Shown here: positions 11,501-23,060 of the stretch, piece by piece
Numbering within the stretch: position 1 is the first letter of the stretch
Layout: each line of letters starts with the position of its first letter
NCBI GenBank assembly: GCA_903813345.2
Contig: CAIIXF020000006.1
Coordinates: 32,899,524-32,963,523 of the forward strand
Length of the DNA stretch: 64,000 nucleotides
Source of the DNA: Owenia fusiformis
Lineage: Eukaryota > Annelida > Polychaeta > Sabellida > Oweniidae
Direction of reading: 5' to 3'
Program-made: the position numbers and the translations under genes
Notes under the pieces: generated by a model
Database searches by the model: none
What the model was told of the DNA's origin: nothing
What the model saw: the letters and a program-made list of their open reading frames with translations, nothing else

Positions 11501-12562
11501 ACAAATCCTTTGATGTTTAGAGACAAATAAGCTCTGCTCGAGAAGGAATTTTCAAGATGGCAGCTGAATTTCATAATGGCCGTCATTTTTCGTTCAAAAA
11601 CGTAATCTTTGATAAGTCAAATACCAGTGGACGGAATTGGTTCATATATTTTATACGATGATGCTTAGAGATAAGGGAATTCTGCTCAAGGTGAAATTGA
11701 AAGATCGCCGCTATTAAATTTATCAAAATGCTGGAGCATTTTACATTAAACATGTTATCTTTGAGGGATTTGGTTCAAAGTTTATATGCTTCTACCCAGA
11801 GACAAAGGAATCCTGCTAAGAAGTTTTCAAGTTGAACGCTATTTATCAAAACTATGTTTTGTTTGTTAGGTGAGATTTGCTACTCCGTGAAGTTGCTGTT
11901 TTTCTAGTTTTAATAATAATATAATCATGCTACACTCTTTGTCAAAAAAAGAAAGAAATGATGATTAAGAGTAAGATACCTTGTAGTGATTTACAGATTT
12001 AACTCCTCAACTGACTTATTTCTTTATTACTTATTTTCATCCAATTTTTGACATGTCCAATTCGAACAGATTTATCAAAACTCAATACCAGAATGGGTTT
12101 TTAGGCAGCATCTGTCTTCTCTGTGGATTTTTGATAATAAGCAGCTAAAAATATGTAATAATTCGTAAATCACTTGCTGAGAAAGTCTACATTTAATCAC
12201 CTACATCATTGTTGGTACAGAGTTGGATGTGAGCCCAAACATGGAAAGTCTATGAGAATGGTAGTAAAAAAACAGTTATTCAATGAAAGACTGTTCATGA
12301 TATTAAATCATTTGTAAGATTAGTTATAATATTCCCTCATCCCTCACGTTTTTCTCTGTACAATTTTATTATCTAAAAGAACTTGGCCAGGGTAATCTAT
12401 ATATATTCCACTTTTAAAAATGCATCCTAGGGACAGTCCATCCTGGGAATCTCCGTTTTATCTAAATACATTACCTGATGATGTTGCATGTACTCGACCT
12501 GGAGCCAGCATGATAACCAAAAGCACAAATTCCATGATAACCTGACGGAGGAGCAGATCCAT
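5455..12562 (-). CDS. Secreted protein with three tandem PLAC-like cysteine modules (partial)
   Basis: Four exons can be joined on the minus strand: 12562-12475, 7902-7780, 5867-5736 and 5580-5455. The first encodes Met and a hydrophobic signal peptide. Each of the others encodes one module with the pattern C-x8/9-C-x7-C-x8/9-CC-x2-C. All internal borders are GT-AG and all are phase 1, the classic arrangement for shuffled extracellular domains, so modules can be added or lost without a frameshift. The spacing matches the PLAC (protease and lacunin) domain known from ADAMTS-like proteins, papilin and some proprotein convertases, where it normally occurs once at the C-terminus. The last visible exon ends on a donor, so more exons lie at lower coordinates, possibly beyond the window. 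Not proven: the domain name, and whether I missed exons in the large introns. Confidence 0.65.
5736..5867 (-). CDS. PLAC-like gene, exon 3: cysteine module 2
   Basis: Acceptor TTTGTTTCAG at 5868, phase 1. The exon encodes a module beginning ECLYGDRYDTCQHILPYQC and ending SYCCDTC. The donor is G|GTATTT, a non-ideal site that keeps phase 1. The alternative minus-strand frame through this stretch has no cysteine pattern and is a shadow. Confidence 0.6.
5868..7779. other. Intron 2 of the PLAC-like gene
   Basis: AT-rich intronic sequence. A ~50-bp motif recurs: 'CATTTATCAATCTTCAAAAG' near 6838 and a diverged copy near 7171, each followed by 'CCCATGCA.AACAGT'. Otherwise nothing is recognisable. 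Confidence 0.5.
7780..7902 (-). CDS. PLAC-like gene, exon 2: cysteine module 1
   Basis: Acceptor TTCTTTGCAG at 7903, phase 1. The exon encodes one six-cysteine module whose second half reads GDCYDEGILQRCCHTCSRF. The donor is G|GTTTAT, a weak site but in the required phase 1. The joined codon with exon 1 is Gly. Confidence 0.65.
8957..9345. mobile_element. MITE-like element with ~58-bp terminal inverted repeats
   Basis: The left arm (about 8957-9016: ATCAACATACTTTTTCAAAA, then TTTTCACCAAAAATGC) is repeated inverted at about 9285-9345 with a few mismatches, enclosing ~270 bp without an ORF. This fits a small non-autonomous DNA transposon in intron 1 of the PLAC-like gene. Confidence 0.6.
9590..10260. 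repeat. Dispersed repeat with internal ~116-bp tandem copies
   Basis: The segment 9590-9760 and the segment around 10150-10240 both recur in fused form at 23810-24020 (shared 'GTTAACATTTTTTGTT' and 'ACCAATTATTGA.AACATT.TGTAAAAA'). Between them two tandem copies of a ~116-bp unit (about 9915 and 10031) share 'CCTTTGTACAATT' and 'ATGTCGTTTTGTTCC'. An inverted partial copy lies near 9785. The ORFs on both strands here come from this repeat. Confidence 0.6.
10320..10740. repeat. Nested inverted repeats
   Basis: Four alternating copies of AAAGTGATATTCGATGGTTT and its complement lie at 10345-10432. Further on, ATCCTATGGTTTTGAAAAAA at 10625 is mirrored at about 10711-10736. Between them is a low-complexity TTTTTCAA-rich stretch. 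No coding potential is seen. Confidence 0.6.
10741..12474. other. Intronic sequence with a diverged 'AAGATGGC' repeat
   Basis: Positions about 11540-11860 resemble, in opposite orientation, the repeat family at 35510-36060 (TTTTCAAGATGGCAGCTGAA). The rest is AT-rich and unremarkable. It forms part of intron 1 of the PLAC-like gene. Confidence 0.4.
12475..12562 (-). CDS. PLAC-like gene, exon 1: signal peptide
   Basis: The ATG at 12562 opens a 29-codon frame with a hydrophobic core (MEFVLLVIMLAPG) and a likely cleavage after 'RVHA', then donor G|GTAATG in phase 1. An earlier in-frame Met (MDLLLRQ) is taken as the start. Length, composition and the donor position right after the cleavage site are typical of a first coding exon of a secreted protein. 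Confidence 0.6.
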
Positions 12563-13007
12563 TGCTGTCGAGCTTATTCTTTATCCCTGGTTCGCGTTCA
12601 CGATATCTACTAGATCTCCACACGTTTAAATGGGAGCTTATAAGTGTTCTTGACTGTAGTCAATGCTCGGCAAAGGTACCCAGATGTTTGTAGTTTGTAA
12701 TGAGAAAACTGATATGCAGTAAGTGTAAGCACCAAAGAGGATAATAAGCCTGTTTCTCACCACAATTTCACCAACAGAAATAAACAAACGGATATTAGAT
12801 ATCAACAATAACAAGGCTGTCTCAATCATAGTATTATCCAATTATTCATACAGTGAAGGTTGGAATGAAACGCGACCTTGTTTGGATAATTTCTGTTTGT
12901 TTTTTGAACATCCGACAGATTCCATTTTATAGAATTTAGAATTTATTAAGGCACGGCCACTGTGTTATCAGGGCATGGCCAAACTATAGATTATACTAAC
13001 TACTATT
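12563..13007. other. 5' flank of the PLAC-like gene
   Basis: This holds the presumed 5' UTR and promoter of the PLAC-like gene. No clear TATA box or other motif is recognised; the minus-strand ORF here looks like chance. Confidence 0.3.
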
Positions 13008-16000
13008 AGACTGTGGACTACTCTGGTAATTGTAACTTCTGCTTTTCATGGAAGATCACACATTCCAACATATTTCAAACAGTCTGTATGATTATGCTGG
13101 GTACTTTCTGGGTAGTTGGACTTCATGTAGGGGTGGCAGACGGCCCTCGGGCCAATTTATACCCCCACCCCAACAAAACCTTGGGGGTACTTTAATACCA
13201 CCTAATAAAAAGAATACTAATGCATGTCATACATACATAGTTTTTTAGTAGGCAGGGCATACCATGGTTAGTCAGTGCCAGAAATTTCCAATCTCTAACT
13301 TATATGGTTACCATGGAAACAGTATTTATATCTCAAAATCTTCTCAATTTGACCTCCTCCCAAATATGTCCCTTCGCTCTCAAAGTGAAATATTTGCAAA
13401 TTTGTTCGGAATTTGTGGCTACCACTTTGTCAAAAGTTGTATAAATATGTATATATTCACACTAAAGCACTAAAAAGTTGATATAATGCTCCGATAAATC
13501 AATAATATTTATCAAATATAGTCACACACAACTACTTTTAGGGAAAAGTGGGCGTGGCACTTTTTGGTACTTGCGTAATTGTTGCAGCATTAAGCAAAAA
13601 GTACATATTACACTAACAACAATTGACATTTAATTATCATCTACTAGTATTGTGTAACATTGTAATATGTTCATTATCACTATTAGATACTTAAGATATT
13701 TTATGTAAGTGTTATCATGAACCTTCCTTTTATCCCTATGCCATAGAAGGTGGGCATCACCAATGGTGTCAAACTAACTTTTCTTTTTCATTTTTTTACC
13801 ATAGACAGGGGAAAAAGCTTTACTTGAAGTAGTGACCTCATTAGGTGCTATGTATATGGATAGATGGATTGATACTAGTAGGTAGATGGCAGCACTTGTG
13901 CAAGTTGGGCTAGATAGTAGATACTAGTTTTTACCATTGACTTGACATATTTCACTTAGTCTATTGATTTACCATATTCATTTTGTTAGATTAAAGTAAA
14001 CCTGCATTTGCAATGAATTTGATGATGTTCAGATTTTGTTTGAAACTTGATGATAATCAGATTGTGTTTGAGACTGGATGTTGTTCAGATTGTGTATATG
14101 GACTTTAAAAGGACCACTGAAACAATAAGTCAATGTTTAAGATTCTTTAAAATTATGTCAATGAGAAATTAGCCTGTTAACCTATAGTTAAACTATACAC
14201 TTCAGCAAGATTTTAAAGCTATATAGCAAATCTCATCATTTGCAACTTTTTCATTTTTTGATAATTTAACCCATTATTCTTTATTGCTGATTAAAAATTC
14301 CAAGGCATTTAAATGACCTAGGGAAGCCAGTGATATGAATTGGCCTTATTCACTGATTTACAGTAATTTGTGAAGAACAAGAGAACTGTTCCACAGCTTC
14401 ACAGGAAATATGGGAGCAAAGTCAACAAGGGATGTGGGAAACTAGGCTGTTTACATAGAGAGATTTACAACTCCCCAGGGAAGTGTCTCCATTTGGTATA
14501 AAACACACAGGTCTATTCATGCATACCATTTTAAATATGAATCAAAATTAGTGATATCCATGTTTCTGGTGAAAGCATCAATTGAAAGAGACAAACATCC
14601 TACTCCTATGGTATAAAATATAAGGAAGTTCGAAGCAGTAAAAAGGTATTACCATTTTAGATTTGATTGAATAAATTGAATCAGTGGCAATTTTTAAATT
14701 TTGATATGTTAAAAGAGGCTCTGTTTGTTAGATGGGAGAATTAGCTGCATGTTAAAGGTGGCGTTTTGCTCAGTTTATACCAAAATTGATATTTAGCCCG
14801 AAACAGTAATAGATATTAAGCAAATATTTCATTCTATGGAGGGCAATACCTACGGGCTGCGGGCAATACATGTACATATTGCAAAAATCATTGAAGGTGC
14901 AGTTGTCAGAATCCCCAGGCGGGCAATACGCAGGGCAATAAGGGATACATATTTTGTATGCCAGTGATTCAGGGAGCTGTGAAATACGCTATGGTATTTT
15001 TAGTCCCATGGTACTGAATTAGCCAATCAAATCACATGATTAATAGCAATGATGTAATAATTAGTGCTACTTCCATGAACACCCGTTTTGTAGAATAAAA
15101 TTCTGATTCTCATAAAAAATATGAAAATACAGGCACAAACAAAGTGCATTTCAAAACACTGCTTTTGGATATTGATAAATTGAATGATATTGGCTAAAAA
15201 CTTCTGTCAGAATTGAAACAATTTTCCCCAAGAAAAGTCAACATTTCAAAACAACAGCAATAGCTAGAACTATCCTATTTAGATGTTAACTTGACAGTAT
15301 GTAGAATTGGGGAATCCGGACAGAGAATATTAACAGAAGTAGAAAGATTGATAAATAAAATGTTAAAGTTTTAGTGTGGGAGGGGGGGGGGCATGTGATT
15401 GTATACTTGTTTATGTAACAATCATTTCATAAAATTGATAAAATGACATATTCTAGACAAGGATAGGCATTTGCCATCATAAACTATGAGGGATTATGAC
15501 TCATAAACTTAACTACTGGTATGGAGATTTGGGGTAGTAATATGGAACATACGTTATATGGAAACTGTAACCTTATAAGATCTTGTACAATTTCAGTCAT
15601 ACCTGATTATGAAGGACCATTTATGTTACAGGATCAGAGCATATTACGTATTATATTAAGTTACTTAGGTATAAGTTATAAATTATGACCAAAATCATTC
15701 AACCAATTTTAAAATGGAATACGAGAACAAGATTTCTTATTTTAGGTTATATTCATTGTTCAAATGTCTAATAATAATTGTAATAAACATATTTACTTTT
15801 ATTGTTCTTATACACTAAACAGATTTGTTTAGATATTATTTTAAGTTTCAACTTTCAACATGACAAACCACTATCCATATTGAAGGAATATCACATATTT
15901 TTCAATATTTTGATTTTTTGTTTATCTTAAAAAGCACAAAGAGACCTTTCAAATGAGCCATGGCTTATGTCTTGACAATTTTTTCTTGCAGATATAGACT

Positions 16001-16222
16001 ATGCACTATGCAATTCATACATGGAATGATTTATTTTGCCATATTAGAATCAAGTATTATCTTTAATCCATTGGATAGATCATGCATTACCTGATGTTGA
16101 TGTATTGATAATAGAATCAGTAAGTCAATTGTGAGACACCATTTGTTCGAGAAAATAAGAAATCTTAGTTATGTATTAAGGCAGGGCATAACATTTCACC
16201 TATCATTTATTTATGTTTACTA
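13008..16222 (+). repeat. Large duplication, direct copy 1
   Basis: The block starts at 'GACTGTGGACTACTCTG' and recurs at 16225. Shared segments are 13010-14140 with 16226-18850, and 15800-16220 with 18850-19690. The interval 14140-15800 is absent from copy 2. The ~60-69-aa ORFs in it (beginning MDYS., ME.HTFQH, MVSQCQKF) recur in every copy, but several overlap in different frames. I take them as passengers rather than genes. Confidence 0.75.
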
Positions 16223-19200
16223 TAGACTGTGGACTACTCTGATAATTGTAACTTCTGCTTTTCATGGAAGGTCACACATTCCAACATATTTCAAACAGTC
16301 TGTATGATTATGCTGGACACTTTCTGGGTAGTTGGACTTCATGTAGGGGTGGCAGACGGCCCTCAGGCCAATTTATACCCCCACCCCAAGAAAACCTTGG
16401 GGGTACTTTAATACCTACTAATAAAAAGAATACTAATGCATGTCATACATTCATAGTTTTTTAGTAGGCAGGGCATACCATGGTTAGTCAGTGCCAGAAA
16501 TTTCCAATCTCTAACTTATATGGTTACCATGGAAACAATATTTATATCTCAAAATCTTCTCAATTTGACCTCCTCCCAAATATGTCCCTTCGCTCTCAAA
16601 GTGAAATATTTGCAAATTTGTTCGGAATTTGTGGCTACCACTTTGTCAAAAGTTGTATAAATATGTATATATTCACACTAAAGCACTAAAAAGTTGACAT
16701 AATGCTCCAATAAATCAATAATATTTATCAAATATAGTCACACACAACTACTTTTAGGGAAAAGTGGGCGTGGCACTTTTTGGTACTTGCGTAATTGTTG
16801 CAGCATTTAGCGAAAAATACATATTACACTAACAACAATTGACATTTAATTATCATCTACTAACAATGTGTAACATTGTAATATGTTCATTATCATTATT
16901 AGATACTTAAGATATTTTATGTAAGTGTTATCATGAACCTTCCTTTTTATGTCCCCACCACATAGTGTGGGGCCATATTGTCGGCCTAGGCGCGTCCGTC
17001 CGTCTGTCTGTCCGTCTGTCCGTCTGTCTGTCCGTACGTCCGGCAGTTTTCTCCAAAACCGCTACAGATATCACCTTCAAATTTTCAGGGATAACTTATG
17101 AGTGCATACAGATGTGGATGAAAAAAAATTAACTCGATACCTACTTCCTGTCGGCCATTTTGAAGTCAAATGCTAAAATCCTTGTCTACAAACTTTAAGA
17201 AAAACTGCTTCACAGTTGCTTTTAAAACTTTAACATCTTGTTTAACTCACTTCATTCTAGATCTGAATAGGTTTTGGACCTGCTAGCTCAGTCATGTCAG
17301 CCAATTTGAATGTCTTAAGAAAAGTTAGCGCGCGATAATACTTTGTATCATATTGAATGGTGTTTTTGAATTTTCATACTTTAACTATTTAGTAGCTTTA
17401 TAAATAATTTCAGATGTACTTTGCTGTAAAAGCCTACTTTATTGTTAACAGTAGTTATATGTGATAATTTTGTAAAAAGAAATCAGCAAAAACTCATAAG
17501 GACTTTTTTATTGTCGGCCATTTTGGATTTTTCGGTCCTAAAATCTTGTCTGTGAAGTCTTGTCTGCGCGTTTTCAGGTGAACCGTTTGGTGGATCAATT
17601 TCAAATTTTCAGGGATGATTCTTAGTATAAAAATCTAGATCTCATTAGTTTTTTGGCATTCTGGGTAAATGTCAAGGCAGCCATTTTGGATTTTCCGTCC
17701 TAAAATCTTGTCTGTAAAGTCTTGTCTACTCGTTTTCAGGTGAACCGTTTCGTAGATCAATTTCAAATTTTCAGGAATGATTCTTAGTATGAAAATCTAG
17801 AACTGATTAGTTTTTTTGCTTTCTGGGTAAATGTCAAGGCAGCCATTTTGGATTTTCCGTCTTAAAATCTTGCCTGTAAAGTCTTGTCTACGTGTTTTTA
17901 GGAGAACGGTTTGATAGATCAATTTCAAATTTTCAGGGATGATTCTTTGTATGAAAATCTACATCTGATTACTTTTTTTGCATTCTGCGTAAATGTTAAG
18001 GCAGCCATTTTGGATTTTCTGTCCTAAAATCTTGTCTGTAAAGTCTTGTCTACCCGTTTTCATGTGAACCGTTTGGTAGATCAATTTCATATTTTCAGGG
18101 ATGATTCTTAGTATGAAAATCTACAAACAGATTAGTTTTTTGACATTCTGGGTAAATGTCAAGGCAGCCATTTTGGATTTTCCATCCTGAAATCTTGTCT
18201 GTAAAGTCTTGTTTACATGTTTTCTGGTTAACTGTGTGACGGATCAAATTCAAATTTTCAGGGGTGGTTCTTAGTATGAAAATCTAGAACTGACTAAATT
18301 TTTGGCATTCTGGGTAAATTTAAGGTGGCCACTTTGGATTTTCCGTCCTCAAATTGTGTTGGTAAAGTCTTGTCTACTCATTTTCAGGATAACCATTTCA
18401 CGGGATCACCACTTGGTGGGGACATTTTGTACACATTTGTGTTCTTGTATCTCTATACCATAGAAGGTGGGCATCACCAATGGTGTCAAACTAACTTTTC
18501 TGTTTCATTTATTTTTTACCATAGACAGGGGAAAAAGCTTTACTTGAAGTAGTGACCTTATTAGGTGCTAATGTATATGGATAGATGGATTGATACTAGT
18601 AGGTAGATGGCAGCACTTGTGCTAGTTGGACCAGATACTAGTGTTTACCATTGACTTGACATATTGCACTTAGTCTCTTGATTTACCATATTCATTCTGT
18701 TCGATTAAAGTAAACCTGCATTTGCAATGAATTTGATGATGTTCAGATTGTGTTTGAAACTTGATGATAATCAGATTGTGTTTGAGACTGGATGTTGTTC
18801 AGATTGTGTATATATGAACTTTAAAAGGACCACTGAAACAATAAGTCAATGTTCTTATACACTAAACAGATTTGTTTAGATATTATTTTAAGTTTCAACA
18901 TAACAAACCACTATCCATATTGAAGGAATCACTGAAGGAATAGCATTTTGGAAATGTGTAAATTGTTTATATTTCATTATTTGAGCCAGGCCACAGGAAA
19001 AGGGGTCTTATCACATATTTTTCAATATATTGATTTTTGTTTATCTTAAAAAGCACAAAGAGATCTTTAAAATGAGCCATGGCTTATGTCTTAAAAAAAT
19101 TTTCTTGCAGATATAGACCAAAAGACGGATTTGAATTTAGCACATTTTCCTCTTAATTGTGAGCACATTTTTGGCTCTGTAGCACAATTTTAATTTTTGT

Positions 19201-19690
19201 GATAAGACCGGTGTGAAAGAAATTATGGTCCCCCAGGGATTATGGTCCCCTTTCTTAACGGCCCTTACTGGCCTTGATTGTGTATAAGATAATAAGAGAA
19301 AGAGGTCATCATATAAATCAATGGAGAGTAGGACCATAAATTAATAGGACTTCCTACCCTTTTACACCGGTTTTCCCATGGCCAGGCTCATTTTGCGAAA
19401 TACTCAAAGGAGTTATACCGGTACCTTGTTAATGCATCATATAATATCTGCAAAATGATGCACTATGCAATTCATACATGGAATGATTTATTTTGCCATA
19501 TTATAATCAAGTATTATCTTTAATCCATTGGATAGATCATGCATTACCTGATGTTGATGTATTGATAATAGAATCAGTGAGTCAATTGTGAGACACCATT
19601 TGTCCGAGAAAATAAGAAATCTTAGTTATGTATCATGTGTATTAAGGCAGGGCATAACATTTCACTTATCATTTATTTATGTTTACTACA
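16223..19690 (+). repeat. Large duplication, direct copy 2 (with insertion)
   Basis: Near-identical to copy 1 over its first ~725 bp. It is then interrupted by a ~1.5-kb insertion at about 16947-18446, continues to about 18850, and skips ~1.66 kb present in copy 1. A ~345-bp indel lies near 19100-19460. The differences allow insertions and deletions to be polarised by comparison with copy 1. Confidence 0.75.
16947..18446. mobile_element. TGTCCCCACCA-ended element with internal ~160-bp tandem repeats
   Basis: The uninterrupted copy near 13730 shows the empty site. The insertion starts TATGTCCCCACCACATAG and ends with TGGTGGGGACA followed by ACACATTTGTGTTCTTG, so the ends share inverted TGTCCCCACCA. 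A (GTCC/GTCT)n tract follows the left end at 16994-17042. The interior is made of about five ~160-bp units (GGATTTTCCGTCCTAAAATC ... CTGGGTAAATGTCAAGGC). No transposase frame is seen. Related copies are at 55745-56880 and 49895-50430. Confidence 0.65.
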
Positions 19691-21117
19691 TCCCCTTTAC
19701 TAGTTAGTATTACCTTCCCTTTTAAAGCCGAGTGAGATATCGTTGAACTGTGGCGCTCATGCACGATATATGAAAAAATTATCATACTCCATAGTTCCAC
19801 TGTCATTTAAGCCTGATTTGGTACAAATGTCAAAGCATAATGTAAACTCTAAAGTAGTTTAATTCAATGAAAGTAAAAAATATCTAAAGCGACAATTACT
19901 GTCTGCCATCTTAGATGCGAAGGTTACGGCCGTTGCCTTCGCTTGGTGCTGATCATTGTCCTTGCTCTGTTACAAATTGTCATTGCCCTCTGTTTGTAAC
20001 CCCTCCCTCCTTCTCGATTAAGGCCATAAATATGAAAATGATTTAGAGGTATTATGAAAGATACTAGTGAAGGGTTGTTTTATGATAAATGAGTTCATAT
20101 AACTTAATCCAAGTCATAACTGTTACAAGTATGCAATCACACCAGCATGAGATAACATCATACTCAAAGGATGGAACGGTCCATTACTTTTCAATTGCAT
20201 AAAATGGCTCTAACCCTGACAAATGTATTAATCAATTTTAACTCATAGCTCTTGATCAATGGAACCATTCATATTCTAGGTACAAGTCAATGAATACGAC
20301 TTTGACAAACTAAAAAGACTAAGGACCTCTAAAAGTCTAAAAGACTAAAAGTTAATTTGACCATTGATGACCTATGATAGGGAAAGGTCATGATAACACT
20401 TATATAAAATATTTAAAGTATCTAATAATTATAATGAACCTATTACAATGTTACACAATGTTAGTAGATGCAAATTAAATGTCAATTGTTGTTAGTGTAA
20501 TATGTATTTTTCATCTAATGCTGCAACAATTATACAAGTACCAAAAAGTGCCACGCCCACTTTTCCCTTAAAGCAGTTGTGTGTGACTACATGTGATAAA
20601 TATTATTAATTTATGGGATCATTATATCAAGTTTTTAGTGCTTTAGTGTGGATACATACATATTAATTCAACTTTTGACAAAGTAGCAGCCACAAAATCC
20701 AAACAGATTTGCAAATATTTCACTTTGAGAACTAAAGGACACATTTGGGACGGGGTCAAATTGATAAGATTGTGAGATATAAATACTGTTTCCATGGTAA
20801 CCATATAAGTCAGAGATTGGAAATTTCTGGCACTGACTAACCATGGCATGCCCTACCAACTATAAAACAATGAATATCTGATATGCATTAGTATTCTTTT
20901 TATTGGGTGGTATTAAAGTACCCACATGGTTTTGTTGGGGTAGGGGTATAAATTGGCCTGAGGGCCGTCTGCCACCCCTACATGAAGTCCAACTACCCAG
21001 AAAGTGTCCAGCATTATCATACAGATTGTTTGAAATATGTTGGAATGTGTGACCTTCCATGAAAAGCGGAATGCATTTCTAGAGCACTTCTACAGAATAG
21101 TCCACAGTCTACTACAT
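19690..21117 (-). repeat. Large duplication, inverted copy A
   Basis: The segment from about 20380 to 21115 is the reverse complement of the 13.0/16.2-kb unit, including its ORF-like stretches. It is preceded by ~700 bp (ACATCCCCTTTACTAGTTAG ...) that recurs at 21113. A and B are a tandem pair. Confidence 0.7.
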
Positions 21118-22505
21118 CCCCTTTACTAGTTAGTACTACCTTCCCTTTTTAAGCGGAGTGAGATATCGTTGAACTGTGGCGCTCATGCACGATATTTGAA
21201 AAAAATATCATACTCCGTAGTTCCACTGTCATTTAAGCCTGATTTGGTACAAATGCCAAAGCATAATGTCAACTCTAAAGTAGTTTAATTCAATGAAAAT
21301 AAAAAATATCTAATTCGACAATTACAGTCCGCCATCTTAGATGTGAAGGTTACGGCCGTTGCCTTCGCTTGGTGCTGATCAGTGTCCTTGCTCTGTTACA
21401 AATTGGCATTGGCCTCTGTTTATTACCCCTCCCTCCTTCTCGATTAAGGCCATGAATATGAAGATGATTTAGAGGTATTATGAGAGATACTAGTGAAGGG
21501 TTGTTTTATGATAAATGAGTTCATATAACTTAATCCAAGTCATAACTGTTACAAGTATGCAAATCACTCCAGCATGAGATAACATCATACTCAAAGGATG
21601 GAACGGTCCATTACTTTTCAATTGCATAAAATGGCTCTAACCCTGGCAAATGTATTAATCAATTTTAACTCATAGCTCTCGATCAATGGAACCATTCATA
21701 TTCTAGGTACAAGTCAATGAATACGACTTTGACAAACTAAAAAGACTAAGGACCTCTAAAAGTCTAAAAGTTAATTTGACCATTGATGACCTATGATAGG
21801 GAAAGGTCATGATAACACTTATATAAAATATTTAAAGTATCTAATAATGATAATGAACATATTACAATGTTACACAATGTTAGTAGATGTTAATTAAATG
21901 TCAATTGTTGTTAGTGTAATATGTATTTTTCATTTAATGCTGCAACAATTACACAAGTACCAAAAAGTGCCACGCCCACTTTTCCCTTAAAGCAGTTGTG
22001 TGTGACTACATGTGATAAATATTATTAATTTATGGGATCATTATATCAAGTTTTTAGTGCTTTAGTGTGAATACATACATATTAATTCAACTTTTGACAA
22101 AGTAGCAGCCACAAAATCCAAACAGATTTGCAAATATTTCACTTTGAGAACTAAAGGACACATTTGGGACGGGGTCAAATTGAGATGATTGTGAGATATA
22201 AATACTGTTTCCATGGTAACCATATAAGTCAAAGATTGGAAATTTCTGGCACTGACTAACCATGGCATATGCCCTACCCAGTATAAAACAATGAATATCT
22301 GATATGCATTAGTATTCTTTTTATTGGGTGGTATTAAAGTACCCCCAAGGTTTTGTTGGGGTAGGGGTATAAATTGGCCTGAGGGCCGTCTGCCACCCCT
22401 ACATGAAGTCCAACTACCCAGAAAGTGTCCAGCATTATCATACAGATTGTTTGAAATATGTTGGAGTTTCTAGAGCACTTCTACAGAATAGCCCGCAGTC
22501 TATAT
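21113..22505 (-). repeat. Large duplication, inverted copy B
   Basis: A second copy of the 19690-21117 block in the same orientation. It ends at 'GCCCGCAGTCTATA', with a small deletion near 22465 relative to copy A. Small substitutions show it is not an assembly echo. Confidence 0.7.
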
Positions 22506-23060
22506 ACAGTTAAATTAATCTACAGATATAAAGGTTCTTATATTATGAGTACCTAAGCAATATCGTTCTTGATGAGCTTTAATGATTCGTCTTTATCGAG
22601 TCGAAGACAAGATAAAGAAACAGTATCAAAACGAGTCAAGAATGGGCGGTATTGCACAGGTACGAGTACAAGAAGGTTTTCTCATATAACTCTCTATTAT
22701 CACACCCCATTCTCTTTAATACGTCGTAACACCGGAAGTTTACGACGTCATACCCAGTATTTTCGGCGGGAGATTTGTATATCTCATTTATTTCGACGTT
22801 TTGACAGAATATGGTCCTTTCCCTTTCATGGAAACATTGACCATACCATGCACATATACCTCTAGTATCACTACGTCTCAACATTTCGTCTGAACACGGT
22901 CTAAAACTTCTCAAACCTTCTAGAAAGCACGACAATTTCTTGAAAAATGATAACTTTTTCACATAAACCATCATACTTTCTACAATTGTAGCCCTATCAT
23001 CTTGGAATATTGATAATAATAACAATACAATTTTTATATATCATCCAGACACTCAAGTTT
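22506..23060. other. ORF-bearing segment with promoter-like motifs
   Basis: There is a 129-codon minus-strand frame (23025-22636) and an overlapping 98-codon plus-strand frame (22569-22865). Neither resembles a family I know. Between 22732 and 22772 lie an ETS-type CCGGAAGT, a CRE-like GACGTCA and an E2F-like TTTCGGCGGGAG in 40 bp, unusually CpG-rich for this window. It may be a promoter or first exon. No splice partner was found. Confidence 0.3.

Noticed and set aside
13013-22268. Conserved 60-69-aa ORFs recurring in the large duplications
   Set aside because: They are conserved because the whole DNA is duplicated. Overlapping frames are equally conserved, and no family features are visible.
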